Assembly: GCF_030542965.1 (NCBI RefSeq)
Contig: NZ_JAUAOA010000014.1
Location: 1-64,000 of the forward strand
Direction: 5' to 3'
Source of the DNA: Azotosporobacter soli
GTDB taxonomy: Bacteria; Bacillota; Negativicutes; SG130
DNA: 64,000 bases
How positions within the stretch are numbered: position 1 is the stretch's first letter; each line of letters opens with the position of its first letter. The notes below the pieces were generated by a model that searched no databases, was not told the DNA's origin, and saw only the letters and a program-made list of their open reading frames with translations. A program made the position numbers and the translations under genes. This document shows positions 1 through 8,433 of the stretch, piece after piece.

Positions 1-996
1 GCCAACATTAGCAAAGCGTCGCTAACGGCGACGGCAACAGGGATTGACCGGGGTTATAATGGAACGACCAATGCCAACGTGAGTTACGGCGGCTGGGTGG
101 CCGGCGACAACCTGACGCTTAGCGGCACGGCCGCCTTTGCCGATAAAAATGCGGGCGCGAATAAGACCGTGAATGTAAGCGGCATGTCGATCACCGGCGG
201 TAGTGACGCGGGCAACTATACGCTGGCAAACAGTACAACCACGACGACTGCCAACATTGCCAAAGCGTCATTGACAGCAACGGCAACGGGAGTTGACCGA
301 GTTTACAACGGAACAACCAATGCCAACGTAACCTACGATGGCTGGTTGGCCGGCGACAACCTGACGCTTGGAGGAACGGCCGCGTTTGTTGATAAAAATG
401 CGGGTGCGAATAAGACCGTGAACGTAAGCGGCATGTCGATTACCGGCGGCAGTGACGCGGGCAATTATACGCTGGCCAACAGCACGGCTACGACGATCGC
501 CAACATTAGCAAAGCGTCGCTAACGGCGACGGCAACAGGGATTGACCGGGGTTATAATGGAACGACCAATGCCAACGTGAGTTACGGCGGCTGGGTGGCC
601 GGCGACAACCTGACGCTTAGCGGCACGGCCGCCTTTGCCGATAAAAATGCGGGCGCGAATAAGACCGTGAATGTAAGCGGCATGTCGATCACCGGCGGTA
701 GTGACGCGGGCAACTATACGCTGGCAAACAGTACAACCACGACGACTGCCAACATTGCCAAAGCGTCATTGACAGCAACGGCAACGGGAGTTGACCGAGT
801 TTACAACGGAACAACCAATGCCAACGTAACCTACGATGGCTGGTTGGCCGGCGACAACCTGACGCTTGGAGGAACGGCCGCGTTTGTTGATAAAAATGCG
901 GGTGCGAATAAGACCGTGAACGTAAGCGGCATGTCGATTACCGGCGGCAGTGACGCGGGCAATTATACGTTGGCCAACAGCACGGCTACGACGACC
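1..996 (+). repeat. Two 498-bp higher-order repeats, each made of two 249-bp YDG units
   Basis: Units begin at 1, 250, 499 and 748. Units 1 and 3 (GGWVAG type) look identical, and units 2 and 4 (DGWLAG type) differ at about two bases, whereas neighbouring units differ at many positions. The repeating period is therefore the 498-bp dimer. This points to recent duplication by recombination, and more copies may lie upstream. Confidence 0.9.
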
Positions 997-1452
997 GCCA
1001 ATATTACGCCTGCTGTACTGACCGTCAAAGCGAACGATATTGCCAAGATTGAAGGCGCTGCAAATCCGGCGTTTAGCGCCACATACGGCGGTTTGGCGAC
1101 GGGCGATACAGTGGCCGATTTTTCGGGAACTTTAACTTATAATACAACAGCGACGGCTTCGTCGCCGCAGGGCAACTATACAATCGGTCTGAATGGAAAT
1201 CTTGCTTCAAACAACTACACGATTTCATATGCAAACGGCATTTTGACGGTATCGCAGCAGAAGGTGCAAGAGCCATATAATGTAGCGCGGCTCAGCGCTG
1301 AGCGCACGGATGCCGGAGTCGCAACCGGAACAAGCGGCAATTTTGGCTTACGCCATGGTTATTTGAATTCGGCTATCAGCCAACTGGACAAAACAGTTAT
1401 AGGGTATTTGCCGTTGACGATTATCGGCAAAGGCGTCAATACAAACCACTAA
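1..1452 (+). CDS. YDG/MBG-repeat secreted exoprotein, C-terminal part (5' end outside window)
   Basis: The reading frame is open from base 1, so this is the C-terminal 483 residues of a longer protein. It holds four copies of an 83-residue unit (motifs like YNGTTNANV, GDNLTLSGTAAF, NYTLAN) that matches the YDG-type beta repeat of filamentous-hemagglutinin-like exoproteins. One MBG-like repeat follows (about residues 335-420: SATYGGLATGDTV ... NYTISYANGILTV), then a short non-repetitive tail. Such proteins are usually exported adhesins delivered by two-partner secretion, but the signal peptide and TPS domain would lie upstream and cannot be checked. No transporter gene is visible downstream. 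The family assignment is firm; the adhesin role is inferred. Confidence 0.85.
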   Translation, partial: ANISKASLTATATGIDRGYNGTTNANVSYGGWVAGDNLTLSGTAAFADKNAGANKTVNVSGMSITGGSDAGNYTLANSTTTTTANIAKASLTATATGVDRVYNGTTNANVTYDGWLAGDNLTLGGTAAFVDKNAGANKTVNVSGMSITGGSDAGNYTLANSTATTIANISKASLTATATGIDRGYNGTTNANVSYGGWVAGDNLTLSGTAAFADKNAGANKTVNVSGMSITGGSDAGNYTLANSTTTTTANIAKASLTATATGVDRVYNGTTNANVTYDGWLAGDNLTLGGTAAFVDKNAGANKTVNVSGMSITGGSDAGNYTLANSTATTTANITPAVLTVKANDIAKIEGAANPAFSATYGGLATGDTVADFSGTLTYNTTATASSPQGNYTIGLNGNLASNNYTISYANGILTVSQQKVQEPYNVARLSAERTDAGVATGTSGNFGLRHGYLNSAISQLDKTVIGYLPLTIIGKGVNTNH

Positions 1453-1480
1453 AGATCATTGACCATAAAAGGAGAGTACT

Positions 1481-1723
1481 ATGCAACAAGAAGTTTTTGC
1501 GGATGGCGTTAGCGCCGTTCATGTCACGGGGAATTTGGTGCGAATTGACCTGATGACGCTGCAGCCGCATCTTAAAAGTGAGGATGGGCAAACGGTGGTT
1601 GATGTGAGTAAGCGGATTATCATGCCGCTCGAAGGCTTTATTCAATCGTTGGCGATACAGGAAAATATCATCCAGCAATTGATTGAAACCGGAGTACTGA
1701 ATAAAAAAGAAGAAGCAAAATAG
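1481..1723 (+). CDS. Small conserved-looking protein of unknown function
   Basis: An 80-residue protein starting at ATG 1481 behind a good AAAGGAGAG site, 28 bp after the exoprotein stop, so probably in its operon. There is no signal peptide or membrane segment. The N-terminal half is beta-rich (VHVTGNLVRIDLMTLQPH). The C-terminal half is a predicted helix (LEGFIQSLAIQENIIQQLIETG) ending in a lysine/glutamate-rich tail. I do not recognise the family. Position suggests a cytoplasmic accessory of the exoprotein. A strong terminator follows at once, ending the transcript. Confidence 0.75.
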   Translation: MQQEVFADGVSAVHVTGNLVRIDLMTLQPHLKSEDGQTVVDVSKRIIMPLEGFIQSLAIQENIIQQLIETGVLNKKEEAK

Positions 1724-1730
1724 CAAAGAA

Positions 1731-1773
1731 AAAACCGAGGTGATCCTTACAATAGGATTCCTCGGTTTTTCTT
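1731..1773 (+). terminator. Rho-independent terminator, probably bidirectional
   Basis: AAAACCGAGG pairs with CCTCGGTTTTT around an inner ATCCT/AGGAT stem. A-runs on one side and T-runs on the other let it serve both the exoprotein operon and the converging minus-strand gene. Confidence 0.85.
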
Positions 1774-2237
1774 TATAAACGTGACGCGATAAGGTTGGCT
1801 GCTTTTTCAAACATATAATTTTTTAGAAAAGGCTGGTTGTCGGCGTTGAGTCCGCTGCCGATCACGATCAGGACGTCATTTTTGCGAAATGCGAGCAGCG
1901 TAGGAGGATTGTCCGGCGTAGCGTCCTTAGGTCCCCAAAACGCATAGTCCATTGCGCGGTAGTCCTGGCAGCGCAAATCGCTGTAATAACGTTCGTAGTC
2001 GCTGCCGTTTAAAATTTGAACCATCATCACGGGCAGGCCATTGGCGGTTAAGTAGGTAAGATCGGCGGCTTCGCCGCTTTTTTTCGCGTCGATGGACTTC
2101 AGCGTCAGATCAGACAGGCCGGTGATGAGTTGCACCTCGTTGACCGTGAGGTAGTTGCTGTAGTCGGCGGCTTGGCAACTAACGGGAAGCAGAAACAAGA
2201 GCAAACCGGCGATCAGACTGAAGAGTTTTGTTTTCAT
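1773..2237 (-). CDS. Exported protein of unknown function
   Basis: A 154-residue protein with a clear N-terminal signal peptide (MKTKLFSLIAGLLLFLLPVSCQA). Cleavage is likely after CQA. The Cys at residue 21 is a poor lipobox match (P-V-S-C), so a lipoprotein is less likely. The mature part contains 'VNEVQLITGLSDLTLKS' and 'DYAFWGPKD', and I cannot assign it to a family. An AAAGGAGA site lies just upstream of ATG 2237. It is a single gene between a bidirectional terminator and a divergent promoter region. Confidence 0.8.
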   Translation of the reverse strand: MKTKLFSLIAGLLLFLLPVSCQAADYSNYLTVNEVQLITGLSDLTLKSIDAKKSGEAADLTYLTANGLPVMMVQILNGSDYERYYSDLRCQDYRAMDYAFWGPKDATPDNPPTLLAFRKNDVLIVIGSGLNADNQPFLKNYMFEKAANLIASRL

Positions 2238-2342
2238 AATTGCAGTCTCCTTTTCGAATTTTCGGTTACAGTTAAATTGTAGCAGATGGAAGGCGAATAA
2301 AGATTAAACAAATTATAAATTTTTCGCTGATGAAAATTATCG

Positions 2343-2371
2343 TTGACTATCCAGTAAGTGGAGACTATATC
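2343..2371 (+). promoter_or_regulatory. Sigma-A-type promoter for the YitT-like gene
   Basis: TTGACT, 17 bp, then TATATC, followed after about 20 bp by a strong AAAGGAGG ribosome binding site and the TTG start at 2404. Confidence 0.6.
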
Positions 2372-2403
2372 ATAGTGGTAATATCGAAAAGGAGGAAAAC
2401 CAT

Positions 2404-2972
2404 TTGCGCAAGATAATAAACATAATTTTTGCTTGTCTGATTGTCTGTGCCAGCGTCATCATCTTAAGTCATGCGCATCTTGTTACCGGAGGAACGACCG
2501 GGATTGCGCTGGGGGTGGCGTATGTATCCGGCATGCCGTTCTCGATTGCATTATTGCTCGTAAGCGTGCCGTTTTATCTTTGCGTATGGGCTGGGAATTT
2601 ACGCTTGCTACCTTTTTTGCGGCGGCGTTGCTTTCGGCCATGTCTGCTTGCAATTCTTGGCTGCCGGATTTTATCCTTCCTGATTATATTGGCGCTGTAT
2701 TGGGCGGAGGTTTGTTGGGGCTTGGACTGTCGGTTCTCTTTTTAAACCGTTCTTCGCTCGGCGGCGTCAACGTGCTGGTCTTGTACTTGCAGAAAAAATG
2801 GGGCTGGAATCCTGGAAAAGTCACCTTTATTACCGACTCGGTCATCGTGTTGTTCGGCGTTTGGTCCATTGGACCTGTGAAGGGAATGTATTCGATTTTA
2901 TCGGTGGTCATTCTCTCATCGGTCATCCATTATTTCAAAAACCGGATCGCACTGGCCAATCAAGTGCAATAA
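2404..2972 (+). pseudogene. YitT/DUF161 family membrane protein, frameshifted
   Basis: Two overlapping frames together make one YitT-like protein. The first (TTG start 2404) reads CASVIILSHAHLVTGGTTGIA and ends its homology at PFYLC near 2586. The family continues one frame over with RMGWEFTLATFF through to the stop at 2972. A one-base deletion close to 2583-2592 explains the break; restored, the product would be about 189 residues with five to six membrane segments. It lacks room for the C-terminal DUF2179 domain of full-length YitT. The gene has a good promoter and ribosome site, so the damage is recent or a sequence error. The panE-like gene follows immediately. Confidence 0.75.
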
Positions 2973-2997
2973 ATTGAAAGAGAGAAGAGGAGCGAGA

Positions 2998-3939
2998 ATG
3001 ATGAAATTTGCGATTGTCGGAGCCGGAGTGATGGGCAGTCTGATGGGGGCCGCCTTGCTAAAAGGCGGCGCACAAGTGTGGCTGATCGATCCCAACCAGG
3101 AAATTACCAATGCTGTACGGACGAACGGCTTGAAAGTGACCATTAACGGCGTGGAAGAAAAGGTCGCTGTAAATGCCGTGTGCTCGCCGGACGAGATAAA
3201 GGATAAAATGGATGTAATTCTTTTTTTGGTCAAAGGCTATCATAGCGAAGCGGCGGCGCATAGTGCACAATGCTTGGCGGATGAGAACAGTTATGTGATG
3301 ACGTTGCAAAACGGCATTGGCAATGTGGAAGTCTTGGAAAAATATTATAAGCGGGATAAGATTCTACATGGCATTTTGGAATTCGCCGGAAAAATGTTGG
3401 CGCCGGGTCATGTGCAAGGTTTGATTGGACCGAATTCAAAAATTTGTTTTGGTCCTACGCAAAAAATAATAAAGGATGATATGAAAAAGATAGCGGCTTA
3501 TTTTGAAAAAAGCAAAATCAAAGTGATTTTGCGCGAGGACATTGAAAATGAAATTTGGCTGAAGTTAAGAAATAATGCAACGAATGTCATTTTTGGTTTG
3601 CTGCGCTTAACGATGGGGCAGGCGCTTGGCGCAGAAGGAACAGAAGAATTGATGAAAATGGTAAGAGACGAAGTCATTGCAGTCGCTAAGGCGAAAGGCA
3701 TTGCATTTACGGAAGACGAACTTTGCGTCAACGGCGGCAAAACGCCGATCAATCCTGAACTCTATGCGCATCTTCCTTTTACGGCGCAGGATATGAAAAA
3801 TAAAAAGATGACCGAAGTCGAATACATTAACGGGGCCGTCTGTCGCGAAGGAAAAAAAGTGGGCGTGTCGACGCCGTATAATGAAATGTTGTACCGGATG
3901 ATCCGGATCATGGAAAACACCTATGCAATGCAATTTTGA
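2998..3939 (+). CDS. 2-dehydropantoate 2-reductase family protein (ApbA/PanE)
   Basis: A 313-residue Rossmann-fold dehydrogenase with the N-terminal nucleotide-binding motif GAGVMGSLMG (about residues 8-17) and the PanE-like middle 'LQNGIGN' and 'NEIWLKLRNNATNV'. The family reduces 2-dehydropantoate to pantoate with NADPH for coenzyme A synthesis. Paralogues acting on other 2-oxoacids are common and no other pantothenate gene is nearby, so the substrate is unproven. ATG 2998 is preferred because AGAAGAGGAGC lies 6-12 bases upstream; an upstream TTG at 2974 has no ribosome site. It is 25 bp behind the frameshifted YitT gene and likely co-transcribed with it. Confidence 0.85.
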   Translation: MMKFAIVGAGVMGSLMGAALLKGGAQVWLIDPNQEITNAVRTNGLKVTINGVEEKVAVNAVCSPDEIKDKMDVILFLVKGYHSEAAAHSAQCLADENSYVMTLQNGIGNVEVLEKYYKRDKILHGILEFAGKMLAPGHVQGLIGPNSKICFGPTQKIIKDDMKKIAAYFEKSKIKVILREDIENEIWLKLRNNATNVIFGLLRLTMGQALGAEGTEELMKMVRDEVIAVAKAKGIAFTEDELCVNGGKTPINPELYAHLPFTAQDMKNKKMTEVEYINGAVCREGKKVGVSTPYNEMLYRMIRIMENTYAMQF

Positions 3940-3959
3940 TTTCACAGGCTGCAATAAAA

Positions 3960-4000
3960 ATGAGCAGTACGCGATTTGCGTGCTGCTCATTGCTTTGCTA
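3960..4000 (+). terminator. Rho-independent terminator after the PanE-like gene
   Basis: ATGAGCAGTACGC pairs with GCGTGCTGCTCAT over a GATTT loop, followed by a T-rich stretch. It lies between convergent genes. Confidence 0.75.
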
Positions 4001-4013
4001 GTTTTGTATTTTA

Positions 4014-4331
4014 TCAGACAAAGTGCAGCGCCAGCATCGTTCCCATGCCGAGCAGCAGTGTGGCGACGATGTTGCGGCTCTTGTAGGCGACAATGGCGGC
4101 AACGATTCCGGCCAAGAGATAATGATTGCCAAGCGATACGTCAATCTGTCCTTTGGGCAGGAGCAGCGCCGGAACAATCAATGCGGTCAGAACCGCACTT
4201 GGAATGTGCTTGAGCCAGCGTTCCAGCCAGGCGGGCATGCCTGTTTTTTGAAAGAGCGCCACACAACTGAAGCGCGTGGCAAAGGTGACCAGCGCCATGC
4301 CGAGGATGATTAAGAGAATTTCAGTGCGCAT
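4014..4331 (-). CDS. azlD: Branched-chain amino acid exporter small subunit AzlD
   Basis: A 105-residue, very hydrophobic protein with about four membrane segments and the AzlD signature 'TFATRFSCVALF' followed by 'WLERWLKHIPSAVLTALIVPALL'. With AzlC it forms the two-part exporter of branched-chain amino acids and their analogues in the cytoplasmic membrane. Its ATG lies 11 bp inside the end of azlC, a tight translational coupling. The gene ends in a convergent gap that holds a terminator. Confidence 0.9.
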   Translation of the reverse strand: MRTEILLIILGMALVTFATRFSCVALFQKTGMPAWLERWLKHIPSAVLTALIVPALLLPKGQIDVSLGNHYLLAGIVAAIVAYKSRNIVATLLLGMGTMLALHFV

Positions 4332-5052
4332 TTGCTTTCGCTCCTTCCAACAGCCCGCCGACGAGAACCGCGCCGAAACAAGCTGCGATGATATACCATT
4401 TTCCCGGCAGATAGGCGGCTCCGAAAACAGCGATAAGAGCGGAAACGATGACGACGATCAGACTGATCCGGTCTGTGATGCGTGGGAAGAGCAGGACTAA
4501 AAAGGTGGCCGGCATCGCGAAATCGAGACCGAAGGCCAGCGGATCGGGAATGTAGCTGCCGAGTAAAACTCCGGCAAGGGTGGATAGTGCCCAAGTGAAA
4601 TAAAGACTGAGACTGACGCCAAAATGGTACGCGGCGCTGTAGCCGTGTTGATAAATGCGGCTGACCGTCAACGCGTAGGCTTCATCCGTCAATAAAAAAG
4701 ACAAGAGCACTTGGCGGATTGGCGACTGCTTCACGATATATTGCGCCAGTGAAGCGCCCATCAGGAGATGACGCAGGTTGACGAGCAGCGTCGTAAGGAC
4801 GAGGGCGCTCCAACTCATGATTCCGGCGCCCAGCATCGTAATCGCGATGAACTGGCTCGAGCCGGCGAAGACCAGCAATGACATCAAAACGGTTTCCAAG
4901 CCTGTCAGACCGGCGGTCAGACCCATGATGCCGCAGGTAACACCGAACGGAACCACGCCGAGAAGGATCGGACCGCTTGCCAGGATGCCCTGGCCAAATT
5001 CACCGGCACTCCAGACCGGTTCCACTTTGCAAATTGCTTTTTCGATATTCAC
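4321..5052 (-). CDS. azlC: Branched-chain amino acid exporter large subunit AzlC
   Basis: A 243-residue membrane protein with the AzlC pattern: GILASGPILLGVVPFGVTCG near the N-terminus, then 'LLVFAGSSQFIAITML' and 'LLTDEAYALT'. It starts at GTG 5052 behind GCAAGGAGAGG. It pairs with the overlapping azlD. The divergent neighbour is a MocR-type regulator about 145 bp away, which could control this operon, although the regulator also has its own downstream partner (an EamA exporter). The function is well known for the family; the substrate range here is inferred. Confidence 0.9.
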   Translation of the reverse strand: MNIEKAICKVEPVWSAGEFGQGILASGPILLGVVPFGVTCGIMGLTAGLTGLETVLMSLLVFAGSSQFIAITMLGAGIMSWSALVLTTLLVNLRHLLMGASLAQYIVKQSPIRQVLLSFLLTDEAYALTVSRIYQHGYSAAYHFGVSLSLYFTWALSTLAGVLLGSYIPDPLAFGLDFAMPATFLVLLFPRITDRISLIVVIVSALIAVFGAAYLPGKWYIIAACFGAVLVGGLLEGAKANAH

Positions 5053-5100
5053 GGATAACCTCTCCTTGCAAACTGTGATTTACAACACGATGGAAAATTC

Positions 5101-5129
5101 TTGACTTACATGGTTGTTGTGTATAGGAT
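5101..5129 (+). promoter_or_regulatory. Promoter candidate for the MocR gene
   Basis: TTGACT, 17 bp, TAGGAT on the plus strand in the azlC/mocR divergent gap. It leaves a leader of about 65 bases that contains the inverted repeat at 5149-5174. Confidence 0.45.
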
Positions 5130-5148
5130 TATAGCATTGACGAGCGAA

Positions 5149-5174
5149 TGCATGCAATGAGATAATTGTATGCA
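5149..5174. promoter_or_regulatory. Inverted repeat, operator candidate upstream of the MocR gene
   Basis: TGCATGCAAT, 6 bp, ATTGTATGCA: ten-base arms with one mismatch, centred about 37 bp before the start codon and downstream of the promoter candidate. The position suits autorepression or roadblock control by the adjacent GntR-type regulator. Confidence 0.5.
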
Positions 5175-5198
5175 AAACAATGTTTGGGGTGATGTGGG

Positions 5199-6623
5199 AT
5201 GCCGGTTAACTCCTTTACCGATTATCCGATGAGTTGGACGCCTGATTTCAGGCAGGCAAAAGGACCGCTTTACAAGGCAATCGCCGAACGTTTGGAAAGC
5301 GATATTAAAAATGGTCTGCTGACGCCCGGCACTCGCCTGCCGCCGCAGCGCGAATTGGCTGATTTTCTTGAAATCAATGTAAGTACGGTTTCGCGCGCGT
5401 TCAAGCTATGCGAACAAAAAGGCTTGATTTGCGCGACGATCGGCAACGGAACCTTCGTTGCGTCGGATGCGGCGGCGAATTCATATCTGCTGCATGACGA
5501 AGGCGATGGAGTAATTGAACTGGGCTCGGTATTTTGTGAAACGGCAATGCATGAGGAAGTTGTGGCGCAGATGAAAAAGATGGTCGCAGAACCGGACTTT
5601 GGCAAACTGTTTCGCTATGGCCGTTCGGGCGGCACGTCGTGGCAGAAGGAAAGCGCGGCAAAACTGATGCAAAAAGCCGGTTATGCCGCGCAGGCAGAAA
5701 ATTTGCTTCTGGCAAACGGCGCGCAAAATGCGATCGCCGCGATTCTGGCTGGTCTGTTTCAAGCCGGCGATCGGATTGGGACGAATGAATTTACCTATCC
5801 GGGGGTGAAGACGGCGGCGAATATGCTGGGCATCCGATTGATTCCGATCCTGCAAACGGAACAGGAAGTGACGGAAGAGGGATTGCGTTTTGCCTGCAAG
5901 AATGAGAAACTAAGCGGACTGTATCTGATACCCGATTATCACAATCCGACGACGCAGACCCTGTCGGATAACAGCCGGAAAGCTGTGGCCGCAGTTGCGC
6001 GACAAGAAAAGTTGATCGTGATTGAAGACGCAATCCACAGTTTGCTGAAAAAAGAGCCGACCGCGGCTATTGCTTCCTATGCCCCAGATCAGGTCGTCTA
6101 TGTGTCGAGTCTTTCCAAAGCCGTTGCGCCGGGACTGCGCATTGCGTTCATTGCCGCGCCGCCGCAATTTCGCCAGCCGTTGACCGCGGCCTTGTACAAT
6201 CTGAACATCTCGGTGCCGCCGCTGATGGCCGAGCTTGCTACCAGAATCATGGTTTCCGGTACGCTGGACGCGATTGTTGAAAAACACCGTTCGCGCAACC
6301 GAATGCGCAATGCGATCGTCGATCGTTATCTGCAAGGCTATCCGGTGCTGGGGGAAGCGGAGGGGATTTTTCGCTGGCTGCTCTTGCCGTCGCACGTCAG
6401 CGGCGAAAATTTTGAAGCTGAGGCGTATCAGGCCGGCGTTCGCGTTTATGGTGCGGAACGCTTTGCGGTCGGCAATGCCAAAGCAACCAATGCGGTGCGC
6501 CTGGCGATTATTGCACCGGAAAACATTCGCCAGTTGGAAGAAGCAATGAAAATTCTAAGCGGGATATTGCAAAAGCACACCGCTTCTTTACATGGAATAA
6601 AAGACGGCGAGGCGCAAGAGTAG
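5199..6623 (+). CDS. MocR/PdxR-type regulator (GntR winged helix fused to aminotransferase fold)
   Basis: A 474-residue protein. Residues about 20-90 are a GntR-type winged helix (GPLYKAIAERLESDI, GTRLPPQRELADFL, VSTVSRAFKLCEQKG). The rest is a class I aminotransferase-like domain with the PLP-lysine context 'VYVSSLSKAVAPGLRIAF' (lysine about residue 307) and 'LIPDYHNPT'. Such proteins are PLP- or amine-responsive regulators rather than enzymes. A drug/metabolite exporter lies 30 bp downstream and the azlCD exporter is divergent, so control of amino-acid or amine efflux is a reasonable inference. The ribosome site is weak (GGGGTGATGTGGG), but ATG 5199 leaves the family N-terminus intact. Confidence 0.88.
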   Translation: MPVNSFTDYPMSWTPDFRQAKGPLYKAIAERLESDIKNGLLTPGTRLPPQRELADFLEINVSTVSRAFKLCEQKGLICATIGNGTFVASDAAANSYLLHDEGDGVIELGSVFCETAMHEEVVAQMKKMVAEPDFGKLFRYGRSGGTSWQKESAAKLMQKAGYAAQAENLLLANGAQNAIAAILAGLFQAGDRIGTNEFTYPGVKTAANMLGIRLIPILQTEQEVTEEGLRFACKNEKLSGLYLIPDYHNPTTQTLSDNSRKAVAAVARQEKLIVIEDAIHSLLKKEPTAAIASYAPDQVVYVSSLSKAVAPGLRIAFIAAPPQFRQPLTAALYNLNISVPPLMAELATRIMVSGTLDAIVEKHRSRNRMRNAIVDRYLQGYPVLGEAEGIFRWLLLPSHVSGENFEAEAYQAGVRVYGAERFAVGNAKATNAVRLAIIAPENIRQLEEAMKILSGILQKHTASLHGIKDGEAQE

Positions 6624-6652
6624 AGCGTTTCGCGATGGAAGGTGGAACCGCC

Positions 6653-7540
6653 ATGTCTCTTTCGCGTATTTATGCGATGATGATTCTTTGCGCGCTGTTT
6701 TGGTCCGGCGCGTTTATCGCAGGCAAACTGGCGATTCGTGAGTTCGCTCCGAATAGCCTGACCTTTTTTCGTTTCCTGATCGCGTTGCCGTTCATTTTCG
6801 TGATCGCTGCAAAATGGAACCGTGGTTCGCTGCTGCCGACGGCACGCCAGTGGCCGCCGCTGATCGCACTGGGGCTGATCGGTACGTTCGCTTATCATGT
6901 GCTGTTCTTTTCCAGTCTGCAGTTTACCAGCGCCGTCAACTCGTCTCTGATCGGCTCGACGCTGCCGATGGTTACGGCTCTGCTTGCGATGCTCTTTCTT
7001 GGCGAAAAGATAACCTGGCTGCGTGCATTCGGCATTGTCCTGGCCTTTAGCGGCATCCTGCTGGTTGTGATCAACGGCGACATCGAAGTCTTGCGTGCGT
7101 TTCATTTGAATCCGGGTGACGCATTGATGTTGGCCGCTGTCTGCTCATGGGCCGTCTACTCGATCCTCTGCCGACGTTTTATGACGGATTATGCGTTGTC
7201 GCCGCTCATGATCACTGCGTACACGTTTCTCGTTTGTACGGCCGCTGCGCTGCCGTTTACGATCTGGGAAACGTCGCTGGCCGAGTTGGCGCGTGTTTCC
7301 GGCTCCGGTTGGCTGGCTGTCGCCTATATGGCGATCTTTGCCTCGGTGCTTGGCTATCTCTTTCAACTGATCGCAGTCGAGCGCATCGGTCCGTCACGAA
7401 CCGCGATCTTCGTCAACCTAGTACCGGTGTTCACAATGATCCAGTCTCCGCTCCTCCTTCATGAACCGGTCAGCCTGCTTAAAGTAACCAGCGGCGCGAT
7501 CATTATTGCGGGCGTCTATCTGACGACGCGGACAAAATGA
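6653..7540 (+). CDS. EamA/DMT-family metabolite exporter
   Basis: A 295-residue protein with ten predicted membrane segments in two EamA halves. The first begins 'ALFWSGAFIAGKLAIREFAPNSL' and carries the typical 'TSAVNSSLIGSTLPMVTALLA'. The second repeats the pattern at 'MLAAVCSWAVYSILCRR' and ends 'GPSRTAIFVNLVPVF'. Family members export amino acids, nucleosides or drugs across the inner membrane. ATG 6653 has GGAAGGTGGA nine bases upstream; the in-frame ATG 6635 has none. It lies 29 bp behind the MocR gene, an arrangement often seen when the regulator controls the exporter. Confidence 0.88.
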   Translation: MSLSRIYAMMILCALFWSGAFIAGKLAIREFAPNSLTFFRFLIALPFIFVIAAKWNRGSLLPTARQWPPLIALGLIGTFAYHVLFFSSLQFTSAVNSSLIGSTLPMVTALLAMLFLGEKITWLRAFGIVLAFSGILLVVINGDIEVLRAFHLNPGDALMLAAVCSWAVYSILCRRFMTDYALSPLMITAYTFLVCTAAALPFTIWETSLAELARVSGSGWLAVAYMAIFASVLGYLFQLIAVERIGPSRTAIFVNLVPVFTMIQSPLLLHEPVSLLKVTSGAIIIAGVYLTTRTK

Positions 7541-7576
7541 GTAACGCGGTTTATTAAAATAGGGCTGTGAACTAAA

Positions 7577-7616
7577 AAAACAAGAGTCCAAGCAAAAATG
7601 CTTGGGCTCTTGTTTT
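7577..7616 (+). terminator. Hairpin terminator after the EamA gene, abutting a family A repeat
   Basis: AAAACAAGAGTCCAAGCA pairs with TGCTTGGGCTCTTGTTTT around a short A-rich loop. The family A element begins at the very next base. Confidence 0.8.
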
Positions 7617-7820
7617 AGAGTGTAGACAAGTAAAAAAAACAGAATACGATAACAGGAACGACTAGAAGGATTGAAGGAAACGATAACACGAAGAAGCGAA
7701 GCAGGCTGATACTATCGGCCCGGAGAGAAGAAAGGAAGAATTTAAAATCTCTTCCGACCTTCCCTTCTTCGACTCTTCGTGTGAAAACGTCCCATTTGAT
7801 TTCGTTTTATCGACAGTCTC
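7617..7820 (+). repeat. Intergenic palindromic element, family A copy 1
   Basis: Starts AGAGTGTAGACAAG and ends TCGACAGTCTC. Inner arms CACGAAGAAGCGAAG and CTTCGACTCTTCGTG pair, with a small GGAAG-rich stem inside. Closely matches 17035-17205 and 24748-24941. It fills most of the 409-bp gap between the EamA and GNAT genes; nothing coding is visible in it. Confidence 0.8.
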
Positions 7821-7949
7821 AAGCAAGAGAAAAAAAGCGGAAGCGATAGTTTCAGCGAAGCGTGATGCAACTATCAGCTGCCGTCTATCGTCAGGCGTAG
7901 CCGAATCGGATACTGTTAGAGAAAAGTGCTGAGAAGAGGGGAACGACTG

Positions 7950-8381
7950 ATGGAGATACGAAAGATAGAAGAAAGAGATCTGCCGCAACTGGCGGCGCTG
8001 TATGAAGAATTAGGCGCCCGGAGAAACGATCCGGCGAAGATGAAAGAAGAATTTTTTCGCCTGCAATCACATGAAGAGTGCGTACTGCTCGGAGGCGTGG
8101 TTGATGGACAATTGTTGGGATCGATATACGGCATATTCTGCCGGGATTTATTCGGAGATTGCAGGCCTTTCTTAGTGCTCGAAAATATGATCGTCACCGC
8201 GTCTGCCAGAAGGCAGGGCGTCGCGCGGCATCTGTTGACGGCGATGGAAGAGGAGGCGCGTCGCCGCGGCTGTTACTACATGATGCTCCTGTCGCGCGCC
8301 GATCGTTTGGGTGCGCATGCCTTGTATAAAGCCTGCGGTTACGAAGACGGCGTCAAAGGTTTTAAAAAATATTTGGCTTGA
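7950..8381 (+). CDS. GNAT family N-acetyltransferase
   Basis: A 143-residue single-domain acetyltransferase. The N-terminal strand-helix is 'EIRKIEERDLPQLAALYEEL'. The acetyl-CoA loop is 'VTASARRQGVARHLLTAMEEEA' (R-R-Q-G-V-A, the usual R/Q-x-x-G-x-A), and the C-terminus is 'HALYKACGYE'. Substrate unknown. ATG 7950 is chosen because AGAGGGGA lies seven bases before it; the longer GTG 7926 has no site. It stands alone behind repeat A1, and its 3' end converges with the PNPOx-fold gene. Confidence 0.85.
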   Translation: MEIRKIEERDLPQLAALYEELGARRNDPAKMKEEFFRLQSHEECVLLGGVVDGQLLGSIYGIFCRDLFGDCRPFLVLENMIVTASARRQGVARHLLTAMEEEARRRGCYYMMLLSRADRLGAHALYKACGYEDGVKGFKKYLA

Positions 8382-8433
8382 AACGTAAGATGATCCGGTT
8401 TAAAAATTGCAGCGGATAAAAAGCGTTTATAGT

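Noticed and set aside
2583-2592. Programmed ribosomal frameshift in the YitT-like gene
   Set aside because: No slippery heptamer or downstream pseudoknot is visible, and the family is not known to use one. A mutation or sequence error is simpler.
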